NCBI RefSeq assembly: GCF_051535235.1
Contig: NZ_JBPPLZ010000008.1
Coordinates: forward strand, 62,001 to 126,000
DNA length: 64,000 bases
DNA from: Nitrobacter sp051535235
GTDB lineage: Bacteria > Pseudomonadota > Alphaproteobacteria > Rhizobiales > Xanthobacteraceae
Direction of reading: 5' to 3'
Under the pieces are notes generated by a model. It searched no databases. It was not told the DNA's origin and saw nothing but the letters and a program-made list of their open reading frames with translations. Both the position numbers and the translations under genes were made by a program. Numbering within the stretch: position 1 is the stretch's first letter; each line of letters begins with the position of its first letter. This document shows positions 43,017 to 51,139 of the stretch, one piece after another.

Positions 43017-44260
43017 CAGAGTCTCTCGGCGCCCGAGCGCACCATCCCGATGACAAGCTCGATCGCGCCGTCCATCGCGCGGCGCATCGTCGAGCCGACG
43101 CCCACGGCGTTCGTGGCATGAACCGGCGTTTCGACCGCGACTTCCTTGCCGCGCCATATTTTGATCAGGCCGATGGACTGCCCCGGCGCGACCGGCGCGT
43201 GGACCGGCCCATCATAGACGATGCGCGCGAGCAGCTTGTCGTTGCCGTTCTTCTGGACCATGACCTGGACCGGCTCTGACGCCGCGACCCCGACCGAGCC
43301 GCTGTCGCCGCCGAACACCTTGGCATAGCCGATCGGCTGTTCCGCTGCGAACAGGGTCCGGACTTCGAAATTCCGAAACCCCCATTCCAACAATTTCTTC
43401 GCCGCGGACGCGCGGTCATCCGCACTCTCCAGGCCATTCACCACGACGATCAGCCGCGTGCCGTTCTGAATGGCCGAGCCGACCATGCCATAGCCGCCCT
43501 CCTTGGTGTAACCGGTCTTGAAACCGTCGGCCCCTTCCATCGTGGTCAAAAGCGGGTTGCGATTGAACTGGCGGATCTTGTTCCAGGTGAATTCGCGTTC
43601 GCCGAACAGCTTGTAGAATTCCGGGTACGTCAGGATGATGTGGCGCGCCAGAACCGCAAGCTCGCGAACCGACATCTTGTTGCCGGGATCCGGAAGGCCG
43701 TTGGAATTGGCGAAAGTCGAGCGGGTCATGCCCAGCTCCCGCGCCCGCGCCGTCATCTTTTCCGCGAAGGCGCTTTCATTATTGGCGATGCCTTCCGCCA
43801 GCGCCATGCAGGAGTCGTTGCCGCTCTGGATGATCGCGCCGTGCAGCAGATCGTCGACCGAAACGCGGCTGTTGATCGCCGCGAACATGGTCGATCCGCC
43901 AGCGGGCGCCCCGCCCTTGCGCCAGGTGTTCTCGCTGATGAGGAACTCGTCGGTAAGCTTGATCTGGCCTTTCTTGATGGCGTCGAACACGACCTCCACC
44001 GTCATCAGCTTCATCATGCTGGATGGCGCCCGCAGTTCGTCGGCGTTCTTTTCGAACAGCACGCTGCCGCTGTTGGCTTCGATCAGAATTGCGGTCGGGG
44101 CGCTGGTCTCAAAGACCTCTTCCTTTCTGGCGCCCTGCACGCTGTTGTTGGCAGCGAGCGCAACGCCAGCAATCCCGATCGCGAGGATGACGATGGCGGC
44201 CGTCAGACCGCGCCACGCGAATTCCCGGCGTTTGCCATGCGTGAAAAATCTGGTTGTCAT
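43016..44260 (-). CDS. dacA: D-alanyl-D-alanine carboxypeptidase (PBP5/6 type)
   Basis: Periplasmic penicillin-binding protein trimming the terminal D-Ala of peptidoglycan peptides, 414 aa from ATG 44260. A signal segment (AWRGLTAAIVILAIGIAGVALAAN) is present. Active-site motifs: SMMK in APSSMMKLMTVEVV, SGN in QSGNDSCMALAEG, and KTG in ADGFKTGYTKEGG. A C-terminal beta domain and amphipathic tail follow (MDGAIELVIGMVRSG). The frame is open upstream to 44770, but that part is antisense to rlpA and crosses the dispersed repeat. Confidence 0.94.
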   Translation of the reverse strand: MTTRFFTHGKRREFAWRGLTAAIVILAIGIAGVALAANNSVQGARKEEVFETSAPTAILIEANSGSVLFEKNADELRAPSSMMKLMTVEVVFDAIKKGQIKLTDEFLISENTWRKGGAPAGGSTMFAAINSRVSVDDLLHGAIIQSGNDSCMALAEGIANNESAFAEKMTARARELGMTRSTFANSNGLPDPGNKMSVRELAVLARHIILTYPEFYKLFGEREFTWNKIRQFNRNPLLTTMEGADGFKTGYTKEGGYGMVGSAIQNGTRLIVVVNGLESADDRASAAKKLLEWGFRNFEVRTLFAAEQPIGYAKVFGGDSGSVGVAASEPVQVMVQKNGNDKLLARIVYDGPVHAPVAPGQSIGLIKIWRGKEVAVETPVHATNAVGVGSTMRRAMDGAIELVIGMVRSGAERL

Positions 44261-44333
44261 GCGCCGCGTTCCGCAGAGCCCGTTCCGGAGCCTTTCCGCT
44301 TGTACCGGACTCAGAAGCAGAAGGTCTATGATT

Positions 44334-44372
44334 TTGATTAGACGCGTTTTCTTCGCGTGAACCGGTCTCCAC
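44334..44372 (-). repeat. Dispersed repeat copy B
   Basis: Reverse-oriented partial copy of the element at 23174-23230, matching 34 of 39 positions. The inner part reads TTCACGCGAA instead of TTCGCGTGAA, each the reverse complement of the other. It sits about 75 bp upstream of the dacA start. Confidence 0.65.
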
Positions 44373-44501
44373 GCGGGCTCAGTCCCGAGAACATCTTCTC
44401 TCGTGAACGCTATAACAGTTGGCACCCTCACGAACAACACATGCCGCGCCGTGGAGGCGCGGAACTTCAGGGCGGCTTGGTTGCTTACGGGCGAACAGCG
44501 C

Positions 44502-45440
44502 CTAGTAGAGTCCGCGTCCCGAGAGCAGTTCGCTCGGCCCGCGCGGATCGACCGGCGCATAGGCCGAGACCGGGCGGACATCGTTCGCCACATCGTCGCC
44601 GCTGGCGTCGTAGGCGACCACCCGCGGATTATCCCGCGCCTGCGGGTGTGATCGGACGCGGCCGGACGCCGACATTTCGGACGTCGCGTTGATCGATGCG
44701 ACGTCCATCGAGGTATGTCCAAGCGTATAAGGCCGCCCGTCCGGCGTCGGGACGTCGCCGCGGATCGCACGTCCGGATGGCTCGAGATCAGGCACGAACG
44801 GCCGCGCCGACGCGATCCTCACCGTGGATGGCGAGGGAGCCGGTTCTCCGGTCCGCAAGGTGGCCATCAATTGCCGGTCGTCCGAACCTTCGAGCGGCGC
44901 CCGTCCGACATATTCGACCTTCACCCGCGCGACGCCGTTTCGTTTGAACTCCAGCAACTCGGCGGCTTTGTTCGAGACGTCGATCAACCGATTACCATGA
45001 TACGGTCCGCGGTCGTTGACACGAACGATGAGGGATTTGCCGTTGCCGAGGTTAGTCACCCGCGCGTAACACGGCAAAGGCAGCGTCGGATGCGCGGCCG
45101 ACAGCGAGGTCATGTCGAAAACCTCGCCATTGGCAGTCAGGCGGCCGTGGAAATCGTCGCCGTACCACGAAGCAAGTCCTTCGGCGCGGTAACGGGTGTT
45201 TTCCTCCGGAACATAGACACGCCCGGCCACTGTGTAAGGTTTGCCAACCCGGTACGTGCCGCCACCTTTCGGCACCGGTTCGCCGAAAGCGACGACGCGG
45301 GGACTGCTCGAAACTCCGTATTTTGGATCAATCCGGCTCAATTTGCCTGATGAACTGCAGTTGGCCAGCATCAGACATGCGCCTGCGGCTGCTATAGCGC
45401 ACGCCGCACGTCCGATTCGATCTGAATCTGATTTCCCCAT
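44502..45440 (-). CDS. rlpA: RlpA-family septal ring lytic transglycosylase, lipoprotein
   Basis: Outer-membrane lipoprotein that cleaves denuded glycan strands at the septum in studied members. From ATG 45440 it is 312 aa with a signal ending in lipobox LANC (CAIAAAGACLMLANC). The double-psi beta-barrel is visible: AEGLASWYGDDFHGRLTANGEVFDM, then TLPLPCYARVTNLGNGKSLIVRVNDRGPYHGNRLIDVS. No SPOR domain is seen; the C-terminal 130 residues are Pro/Ser-rich and low complexity. It lies upstream of dacA in the same direction. Confidence 0.9.
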   Translation of the reverse strand: MGKSDSDRIGRAACAIAAAGACLMLANCSSSGKLSRIDPKYGVSSSPRVVAFGEPVPKGGGTYRVGKPYTVAGRVYVPEENTRYRAEGLASWYGDDFHGRLTANGEVFDMTSLSAAHPTLPLPCYARVTNLGNGKSLIVRVNDRGPYHGNRLIDVSNKAAELLEFKRNGVARVKVEYVGRAPLEGSDDRQLMATLRTGEPAPSPSTVRIASARPFVPDLEPSGRAIRGDVPTPDGRPYTLGHTSMDVASINATSEMSASGRVRSHPQARDNPRVVAYDASGDDVANDVRPVSAYAPVDPRGPSELLSGRGLY

Positions 45441-45593
45441 CCGTCCCCAAGGCCTATTCCCGAACGCCGTGCCCGCGCATCCAAGCGCTGGTCTGCATGA
45501 TACGGCCCAGGTCCCCATCAAGCCAGGGAACATATCTCCGCGCAAACACGGCGGAAATGGGGAGAGCCAGCGGCAGACCAAACGGGTGGTAAA

Positions 45594-45890
45594 TCAAAGC
45601 TTGCTGCCCGGCACGATCGAGTCCTCCTCCGCGCCGGGCTGATCGAAGGCGACCCCGACCCGGTTCTTCTTGATCCAGATCACCCGACAGCGCCGAACCA
45701 CGCGGTCTCGCTCGGTCATGAGTTGGAAATCCGACGGGACAAAAGTCGGGTCCGGGACTTCGAGCGCGGCCCCCTCGGAGGATACGATCAAGAGACGGCA
45801 CCGTATGCTCAGTCCGCTTGTTGAAATATAGGCCGGTTCGTCGCTCTCGACGCGCGGATGTTTGCGGCGATCTTCCATCGGTGATTTCAT
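45594..45890 (-). CDS. PilZ-domain protein
   Basis: A 98 aa protein consisting of one PilZ fold, a c-di-GMP-binding domain. The N-terminal RxxxR appears as RRKHPR (residues 7-12) and the second motif as IVSSEGAALEV, a weak match to D/NxSxxG, so nucleotide binding is uncertain. LMTERDRVVRRCRVIWIKKNRVGVAFD is the typical end of the fold in Bradyrhizobiaceae proteins. ATG 45890 chosen; ATG 45878 (MEDRRKHPR) is possible. Confidence 0.8.
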   Translation of the reverse strand: MKSPMEDRRKHPRVESDEPAYISTSGLSIRCRLLIVSSEGAALEVPDPTFVPSDFQLMTERDRVVRRCRVIWIKKNRVGVAFDQPGAEEDSIVPGSKL

Positions 45891-46375
45891 CGTCTGTAGG
45901 AACACATCGCGTCCGATTACGTGGCACCATGATCCGACGCGCACGCAGCTTCAATCCGGGCGAGACGAATTCTATCGCGGGCCGCCTAACGAAACACAAA
46001 TGCGCACACGATATTCGGTCAGTGCGAGTCGTTTTTCATATTTTTCAATATCTTATCTTCATCTTCTAACAAATTTGGTTGCCAATGGAATTTTGTCTCG
46101 AATGGGTTTGATGCAATTCAGGGACAACGTTCGCAAAGGTCGACGAACTGCTCCGCCGCTCAAAGACCACTTTCGCGCCCACGGAGCAAGCTACCTTCGA
46201 GTATTATGAGGATTAAAGACGAAGCTCATGAAAGACTTGAGGTATCTCGATAGGCTTCACGTGTTAGCGCCTAAAGCAAATCTTGGAACAAAGGGGCTCG
46301 CTCCTCCTTGTCTCGTTGAAGCGAACCCTTGTTGCATTCTCCCGGACCGGTGAAGCAAATCATCAGGAGGGTGCT
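45891..46375. other. Intergenic region, no gene seen
   Basis: The region includes an AT-richer stretch around 46025-46085. None of the short frames shows a ribosome-binding site with conserved-looking protein. It probably holds divergent promoters for the PilZ gene and the Cys-rich protein gene. Confidence 0.45.
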
Positions 46376-46651
46376 ATGAAGATCCGCGCGGCGTTAGTCT
46401 TCGCCCTTCTTTGCATCTGCCAGGAGGCTCATGCGGACTGTTCATGCCAATGCATAAACGGTCGAATGCAGCCGGTCTGCTCCAATCTCGATGTCGCGCC
46501 TCTGTGTCCCCCGACGTTCTGCCCGGTGGGAGCGCCATCCATCACGCCACCTCAAGTACCGATGGTCCCCCCGGTCGGCACGAGATCGTGCCGGCAAATC
46601 AGGACGTGCGACACACTTGGAAATTGTCGATTGCAGCGGGTTTGTGGTTGA
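46376..46651 (+). CDS. Small secreted Cys-rich protein
   Basis: A 91 aa protein that I do not recognise as a named family. ATG 46376 has a strong ribosome-binding site (CAGGAGGG). A signal peptide (MKIRAALVFALLCICQEAHA) precedes a mature part with CSCQC, CSN, CPPTFC, a Pro-rich centre (ITPPQVPMVPP), then SCRQIRTCDTLGNCRLQRVC. Ten cysteines in the mature part suggest disulfides or metal binding. It lies near the island boundary. Confidence 0.7.
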   Translation: MKIRAALVFALLCICQEAHADCSCQCINGRMQPVCSNLDVAPLCPPTFCPVGAPSITPPQVPMVPPVGTRSCRQIRTCDTLGNCRLQRVCG

Positions 46652-46715
46652 CGGTTGAGGCACAAGTAACGCTGGTTCGGGTTTATCCCGTATAACCAAC
46701 CAGAGCGCATTTGGC

Positions 46716-47024
46716 CTAATAGTTCACAGAGACTACGGGCTCGGCCGCAACACAGCATGTGCACTGTTGCCATCCAACATAGTAGGTCGGCCCAGGGCTC
46801 CAGCCGCCTGCGAAGAACGGCACCGTCAATGGGGTCGCGCCACGCACGCCTTCGACGAATGCGCACGGACTGGCCAAGTGGCGCCGCCATCGGTGGAGGT
46901 GAAGATGATGATATGAAGCAGACTGGGCGACCCGCGGCCAACTTCCGAGGTCTGCTGCCTGAACAGTAACTGTCGAAACGGCCACTGTAGCGATCGCTAG
47001 CAAGAGAGTTCGCAGTTGCCCCAC
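46716..47024 (-). CDS. Possible small secreted protein, His- and Cys-containing
   Basis: A 102 aa frame with a plausible signal peptide (MGQLRTLLLAIATVAVSTVTVQAADLG). The middle has a His-rich stretch (YHHLHLHRWRRH) and the end reads YYVGWQQCTCCVAAEPVV. The middle composition is unlike a folded domain, so a frameshifted or decayed gene is possible. No function assigned. Confidence 0.4.
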   Translation of the reverse strand: MGQLRTLLLAIATVAVSTVTVQAADLGSWPRVAQSASYHHLHLHRWRRHLASPCAFVEGVRGATPLTVPFFAGGWSPGPTYYVGWQQCTCCVAAEPVVSVNY

Positions 47025-47364
47025 CGATCCACCTCAATATTGCGAATCCGTTCGCCTATTCTGCACCATGTCCGGGTACGGCGAAAGCCCCTTGCCTGGA
47101 AGCGGGCCGAAAGACCGGCACCGACGAGGCGTGGCGTCGGATTGTCAAGAAGCTCGACGTTCCGGCGATGCGGTCCGTCGTCAATAAACGATGGCCCGTC
47201 AAAACGGCGAGACGTCGCCGGCAGTTACGCCCGCCGCCGATCCCGTGACCGCCGGCTTTCGGGCTATGATGATGCCCTTGTCGCCGGCGCATGCGTGACG
47301 ATTGGGTTCATGATCGCATTGCGTTCGGTCAGATCGTGCGATAAGCGATTGAAACTATTGGTCC
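47025..47364. other. Intergenic region before tRNA-Ser, no gene seen
   Basis: Short frames here have no supporting features. The tRNA promoter is expected near the right end, but no clear -35/-10 is visible. Confidence 0.4.
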
Positions 47365-47454
47365 GGAAGGGTGGCCGAGTGGTTTAAGGCACCGGTCTTG
47401 AAAACCGGCGTGCCTGCAAGGGTACCGTGGGTTCGAATCCCACCCCTTCCGCCA
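47365..47454 (+). tRNA. tRNA-Ser (anticodon UGA)
   Basis: Acceptor stem GGAAGGG pairs with CCCTTCC, followed by discriminator G and an encoded CCA. Anticodon arm CCGGT-CTTGAAA-ACCGG gives anticodon TGA. A long variable arm and T-loop GGGTTCGAATCCC confirm a class II serine tRNA. It is the integration site of the element that follows. Confidence 0.96.
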
Positions 47455-47569
47455 GCGTCCCTTCCCAGCTAATCCCAGCCAATCCAAAAATACCTTGCAA
47501 AACGCTATGTTGTAGAGTGTTCTTTATCCCAATCCGCCCCAATCGTTCCCGCTAAATCCGCACAAAAGC

Positions 47570-47608
47570 GGGGTATCGAATGGGGTATCTGGGACGGGAA
47601 TGGGGTAT
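47570..47608 (+). repeat. Three GGGGTAT direct repeats before the integrase
   Basis: GGGGTAT occurs at 47570-47576, 47582-47588 and 47602-47608, spaced 12 and 20 bases, between tRNA-Ser and the integrase start. They could be arm-type integrase or excisionase sites. Confidence 0.5.
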
Positions 47609-47614
47609 TTTCCG

Positions 47615-48850
47615 ATGCTGACGGATACCGCGATCAGGAAGGCCAAAGCGGGCGACAAGCCCTTCAAGATGGCCGACTCAGGCGGGCTGCATCTGTACAT
47701 CTCGACCGCTGGCGGAAAGTTGTGGCGGTTCCGCTATCAGTATGCCGGCAAAGAGAAGCTGCTTAGCCTTGGCCCCTACCCCGATATTAGCCTTGCTGAT
47801 GCCCGAGTCGCCCGTGATGCCGCCAAGGCCACCCTGCGAGACGGACGCGATCCCGGCGTCATCAAGAAACTGCAGAAGCTTGCCAACGTCACCAGCACCG
47901 CCAACACGTTCGAAGCGATCGCCCGCGAATGGTACGACCTGAATAAGGGCCAATGGGTCGACCGGCATGCCGACGACGTCATCACCAGCCTTGAGCGCGA
48001 AGTCTTCCCTGTGCTCGGCAACATCCCCGTTGCAGATATCAAAGCGCCCGAAGTCTTGGCTGTGCTGCGCGGTATCGAGGCGCGCGCCAAGGAAACGGCA
48101 CGGCGAGTCCGGCAGCGCATGTCTGCGGTGTTCGTCTACGCGATCAGTTCAGGCCGCGCTGAGGCCGATCCAGCCGCGACCGTCCAGAAAGCAATGGCTC
48201 CGATGGTCAAGGGACGCCAGCCTGCCATTACCGATCTGGATGCGGCCCGCGAGATGCTGGCAAAAGCCGAGGCCGAGAAGGCGCATCCAGCTACAAAGCT
48301 AGCCTTACGAATTATCGCCCTGACCGTCGTTCGGCCGGGCACGCTCATCACCACGCCATGGTCGGAGTGGACCGATATGGAGGATGGCGTCTGGCGCATC
48401 CCGGCGGCACGCATGAAGCTTCGGTTGCAGCACAAGGACGATGACGCTCGGGACCATTGGGTGCCGCTATCAAGGCAAGCCTTAGAGGCTGTCGAAGTAT
48501 TGCGCACGGTTACAGGGCGCGGCCCGATTGCACTTCCTAATACACGACACGCCCATAAGCCAATGTCGGAGAATGCCATCGGGTATCTGTTAAATCGCGC
48601 CGGGTATCACCATCGTCATGTCCCGCATGGATGGCGGGCGACGTTTTCCAGCGTAATGAATGAGCGGTTTCCGGCCGATAAACCGATTATCGATCTAATG
48701 TTAGCCCACGTTCCGAAGGACAAGGTTGAAGGCGCCTATAACCGCGCCCGGCACCTGGAACGCCGCCGCGAGCTTGCGCAGGAATGGGCGGACTTGATCT
48801 TGAAGGATGCGCAGTCCGCTGCTGATTTGCTGGTCGGGCCGCGGAAGTAG
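47615..48850 (+). CDS. int: P4-type tyrosine integrase (DUF4102 N-terminus)
   Basis: Site-specific recombinase that inserts the element into tRNA-Ser, 411 aa. The N-terminal DUF4102 arm-binding domain reads LTDTAIRKAKAGDKPFKMADSGGLHLYI and YAGKEKLLSLGPYPDISLADAR. Catalytic residues are visible: Arg in ALTVVRPGTL, His/Arg in PHGWRATFSS, His in MLAHVPKDKVEGAYNRA with the nucleophilic Tyr. ATG 47615 matches family starts; ATG 47600 would add five residues encoded by the GGGGTAT repeat. Confidence 0.94.
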   Translation: MLTDTAIRKAKAGDKPFKMADSGGLHLYISTAGGKLWRFRYQYAGKEKLLSLGPYPDISLADARVARDAAKATLRDGRDPGVIKKLQKLANVTSTANTFEAIAREWYDLNKGQWVDRHADDVITSLEREVFPVLGNIPVADIKAPEVLAVLRGIEARAKETARRVRQRMSAVFVYAISSGRAEADPAATVQKAMAPMVKGRQPAITDLDAAREMLAKAEAEKAHPATKLALRIIALTVVRPGTLITTPWSEWTDMEDGVWRIPAARMKLRLQHKDDDARDHWVPLSRQALEAVEVLRTVTGRGPIALPNTRHAHKPMSENAIGYLLNRAGYHHRHVPHGWRATFSSVMNERFPADKPIIDLMLAHVPKDKVEGAYNRARHLERRRELAQEWADLILKDAQSAADLLVGPRK

Positions 48851-48880
48851 CCCGCCCCATCACTGAGGCGGGCCGCTGCG

Positions 48881-49351
48881 CTACACCAGCACCTCGCACC
48901 CACGCAGCACCTTCCCGCCCGTCCGCGACTGCGGCCGTTTCTTCCGAACCGCACCGATGCCTTGCTCCAGATCGACGCAACCGAGATGATTGCCCGGCCA
49001 GTGCGGGGAGGTTTGGTCGGTCTGCGAGGTCCAACCCAGCGATGCTTCACCGTCAACGTCGGGCTCCGAATCGTCCTCTGGCTCGCAGCCACAATGTTCG
49101 TCCTCAAGGTCATGGCCGCCATTGGCGTTCATATGGAATCCGCGCCCTTCCTGCCGGTGCAGTTCTGGCGAGAATCCGGCGCTCCAACCGAGGCTTGGTT
49201 CGGAATCTGCGTCGGGTTCGGTAGGGTCGGGTTCGCGGTCAGGATCTGGATCAAGCGAATCGAGCAGGTCAATCAAGAGAGCTATCTGCGCCTCGACTAC
49301 TTGGCGGGATATTGGTTTTGGTGTGCTATTCTCGGCCTTAGCCTTTCGCAT
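48881..49351 (-). CDS. Acidic protein with repeated EPSLGW motifs, conserved hypothetical
   Basis: A 156 aa protein of the kind common in Rhizobiales genomes and mobile elements. ATG 49351 has GGAGG 5 nt upstream. An N-terminal helix (QVVEAQIALLIDLLDSLD) leads to a very acidic stretch (DPDPDREPDPTEPDADSEPSLGWSAG), and the module recurs as PEDDSEPDVDGEASLGWTSQTDQ. The function is unknown. It is divergent from the RHH gene, and its ribosome-binding site overlaps a GGTACC core. Confidence 0.75.
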   Translation of the reverse strand: MRKAKAENSTPKPISRQVVEAQIALLIDLLDSLDPDPDREPDPTEPDADSEPSLGWSAGFSPELHRQEGRGFHMNANGGHDLEDEHCGCEPEDDSEPDVDGEASLGWTSQTDQTSPHWPGNHLGCVDLEQGIGAVRKKRPQSRTGGKVLRGCEVLV

Positions 49352-49352
49352 T

Positions 49353-49458
49353 GGTACCTCCGATGCGCTGGGTTAGGGCCGGTGCGAGAGTTGGCGCTTT
49401 CGCCCGGCCTGCTCTTGTGGTACCACAATGACATGAAGAAAACAAGTAGTGGTACCAC
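49353..49458. promoter_or_regulatory. Array of GGTACC-centred palindromes around the RHH gene start
   Basis: Three GGTACC cores lie at 49353-49358, 49419-49424 and 49451-49456, spaced 66 and 32 bases. The middle one is a 14 bp perfect palindrome TTGTGGTACCACAA (49415-49428); the third is GTGGTACCAC (49449-49458). They flank the RHH start codon and touch the divergent gene's ribosome-binding site, as expected for autorepression. Confidence 0.55.
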
Positions 49459-49630
49459 AACGCCCAAATGGCGACGCTCGGCAGAGGCAGGCACGCAGGT
49501 GCAGGTGCGTCTACAGCCTGACGATCTCGCTGCAGTGGACGCATGGCGGGCAAAGCAGAACGGCGCTCCGACAAGGCCGGAAGCGATCAGGACGCTTGTA
49601 CGAAAAGCGTTAGGCAGGAAGCCCAATTAG
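49433..49630 (+). CDS. Small ribbon-helix-helix-like DNA-binding protein
   Basis: A 65 aa protein: basic N-terminus (MKKTSSGTTTPKWRRSAEAG), a beta strand TQVQVRLQPDDLAAVDAWRAKQN, and a second helix TRPEAIRTLVRKALGRK. This is the layout of RHH regulators such as CopG/Arc. ATG 49433 is chosen because the RHH fold lies wholly in this part; the frame is open upstream to 48962, but that segment is antisense to the neighbouring acidic gene. Palindromes on both sides of the start codon suggest autoregulation. Confidence 0.78.
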   Translation: MKKTSSGTTTPKWRRSAEAGTQVQVRLQPDDLAAVDAWRAKQNGAPTRPEAIRTLVRKALGRKPN

Positions 49631-49759
49631 CGCATTCCCACCGCAACGTTGCAAAACAAGCACACCCGCGCAAATTGCAAGCCGACGATGTTATATCGCG
49701 CTTGGATCGATCCTGAATCGTGTGTTTATTGGGGCAGGTTTTTAACTGGGGGATTCTTA

Positions 49760-50470
49760 ATGAAAAAGCTGCTGCTTGCATCTGTTGCACTCATTTCGTT
49801 CGCTGGTGTTGCGAATGCTGCCGACCTCGCACCGCGCACGTACACCAAGGCCCCACCCCCAATCATTGAGCCAGGCATTAACTGGTCTGGTTTCTACATC
49901 GGCGCCATGGGCGGCTATGGCTGGTCCGACAGACTCCGAGGCGAAATTCCAGCACTTGGACTCGCCGGGTCAATTTCAAGCGACGAGCTGAACGGCGGTT
50001 TTGGCGGCGGCACCATTGGTTACAACTGGCAGGCACCAGGAAGCCTGTTTGTGTGGGGTCTTGAGGTCGATGCCGCGGCAGCGGACATCTCGCGCTCTGA
50101 AACTTTCCCGGCTATAGGCGTCACGCTGAGCGATAGGATAGACGCATTCGGGAGTGTAACGGGTCGCATTGGCTACTCAGTGAATGCCGCACTCTTCTAT
50201 GCGAAGGGCGGCTACGCGTGGGCAAATAATAAGGTGACCGCATCAATAGTCGGCATTGGCAGTGCCTCTGAGAGCCACGTTCATTCCGGCTGGACTGTAG
50301 GTGGTGGTTTGGAATACATGTTCGCCAGGAACTGGTCGGGCAAGGTGGAGTACATGTATGCCGACTACGGCAACGAAACCTACGCCGATAGCGCCGCTCT
50401 GCCTGGCGGTTTTCGTATCGGTGCGACCACGAATACCATCAAGGCTGGCATCAACTACCACTTCAATTGA
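49760..50470 (+). CDS. Outer membrane beta-barrel protein, Omp25/Omp31 family
   Basis: A 236 aa surface protein. ATG 49760 follows GGGGGAT with 5-6 nt spacing. The signal peptide MKKLLLASVALISFAGVANA is followed by ADLAPRTYTKAPPPIIEPGINWSGFYIGAMGGYGW, the typical start of rhizobial Omp25-like barrels. The C-terminus AGINYHFN ends with an aromatic-x-Phe-Asn close to the barrel signal. A strong terminator follows at 50500. Inside a prophage it may be lysogenic-conversion cargo (inference). Confidence 0.9.
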   Translation: MKKLLLASVALISFAGVANAADLAPRTYTKAPPPIIEPGINWSGFYIGAMGGYGWSDRLRGEIPALGLAGSISSDELNGGFGGGTIGYNWQAPGSLFVWGLEVDAAAADISRSETFPAIGVTLSDRIDAFGSVTGRIGYSVNAALFYAKGGYAWANNKVTASIVGIGSASESHVHSGWTVGGGLEYMFARNWSGKVEYMYADYGNETYADSAALPGGFRIGATTNTIKAGINYHFN

Positions 50471-50499
50471 GTTCTAATATAAAATCTCCAAGGAAAACT

Positions 50500-50526
50500 G
50501 GCCAGTCTTCGGACTGGCCTTTTTTG
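50500..50526 (+). terminator. Strong Rho-independent terminator
   Basis: GGCCAGTC-TTCG-GACTGGCC forms a perfect 8 bp stem with a TTCG tetraloop, followed by a run of seven T (50520-50526). It terminates the porin gene transcript. Confidence 0.95.
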
Positions 50527-50773
50527 TAAGGCGTGCTGCCTTGGAAGGTCGGGAGCCTCAAGCCACGGCAACACGCCGCTGGCGACCTGGCGATGGCTAG
50601 TCAGCACGCGGCCTATGTTTTTATCGCTCGCGGGAGCTACCGCGCCGTCTATGGCGATACCCCGCCACCGATCGGGCAACCCGGATGGAAAGAAAGGGCC
50701 ACAAGTGGCAAACGAAACGGAAGCTGGCGCGAATCGCTGACTATCTCCCCGCTGGGCGTGGGCCAAAAACCGA

Positions 50774-50974
50774 TTATTTCGGCGGCTGCAGTCCTGTAGA
50801 ATTGGCCCAATTGTCTATCTTTTGGGCCGCTTCGGCGCGCTCCGCCTTTTTTAGCATTTCGTCGCGCTCGGGACCGGGAGGGATAAGGGTGGCTCGTTCC
50901 CGCATGGCCTGGATGAATGCAGAGAGCCGTTCCGTAAGGGGGGCAGATTGTTTGAAGCGACTGCGACGCGACAT
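50774..50974 (-). CDS. Small conserved hypothetical protein (66 aa)
   Basis: ATG 50974 has GGAGG 7 nt upstream. The protein is mainly helical: RRSRFKQSAPLTERLSAFIQAMRERA, then PPGPERDEMLKKAERAEAAQKIDNWANSTGLQPPK. The ending WANSxGLQPPK is, from memory, shared by many Bradyrhizobiaceae small proteins. No known function. Confidence 0.78.
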   Translation of the reverse strand: MSRRSRFKQSAPLTERLSAFIQAMRERATLIPPGPERDEMLKKAERAEAAQKIDNWANSTGLQPPK

Positions 50975-51139
50975 GACGCAACCTCCTGCAACGGATACTA
51001 ACCGTGTGACTCAGTTCCGATTTTAATAATAGGCGCTCGCCTCGGTCTCAGTTCCAAAGTGAACAGAAATTCGGTCACATCACGTAATGGCACCACACCA
51101 AGGACTCGACTCCAAGTTCTCTTTTTGTTCTAATACGGC

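Noticed and set aside
48962..49432. Upstream extension of the RHH gene
   Set aside because: The upstream part is antisense to the acidic SLGW gene, and the RHH fold lies wholly after ATG 49433.
50533..50799. 88-codon plus-strand frame after the porin terminator
   Set aside because: No conserved features; the minus-strand 66-codon gene at 50774-50974 overlaps it and has a good ribosome-binding site.
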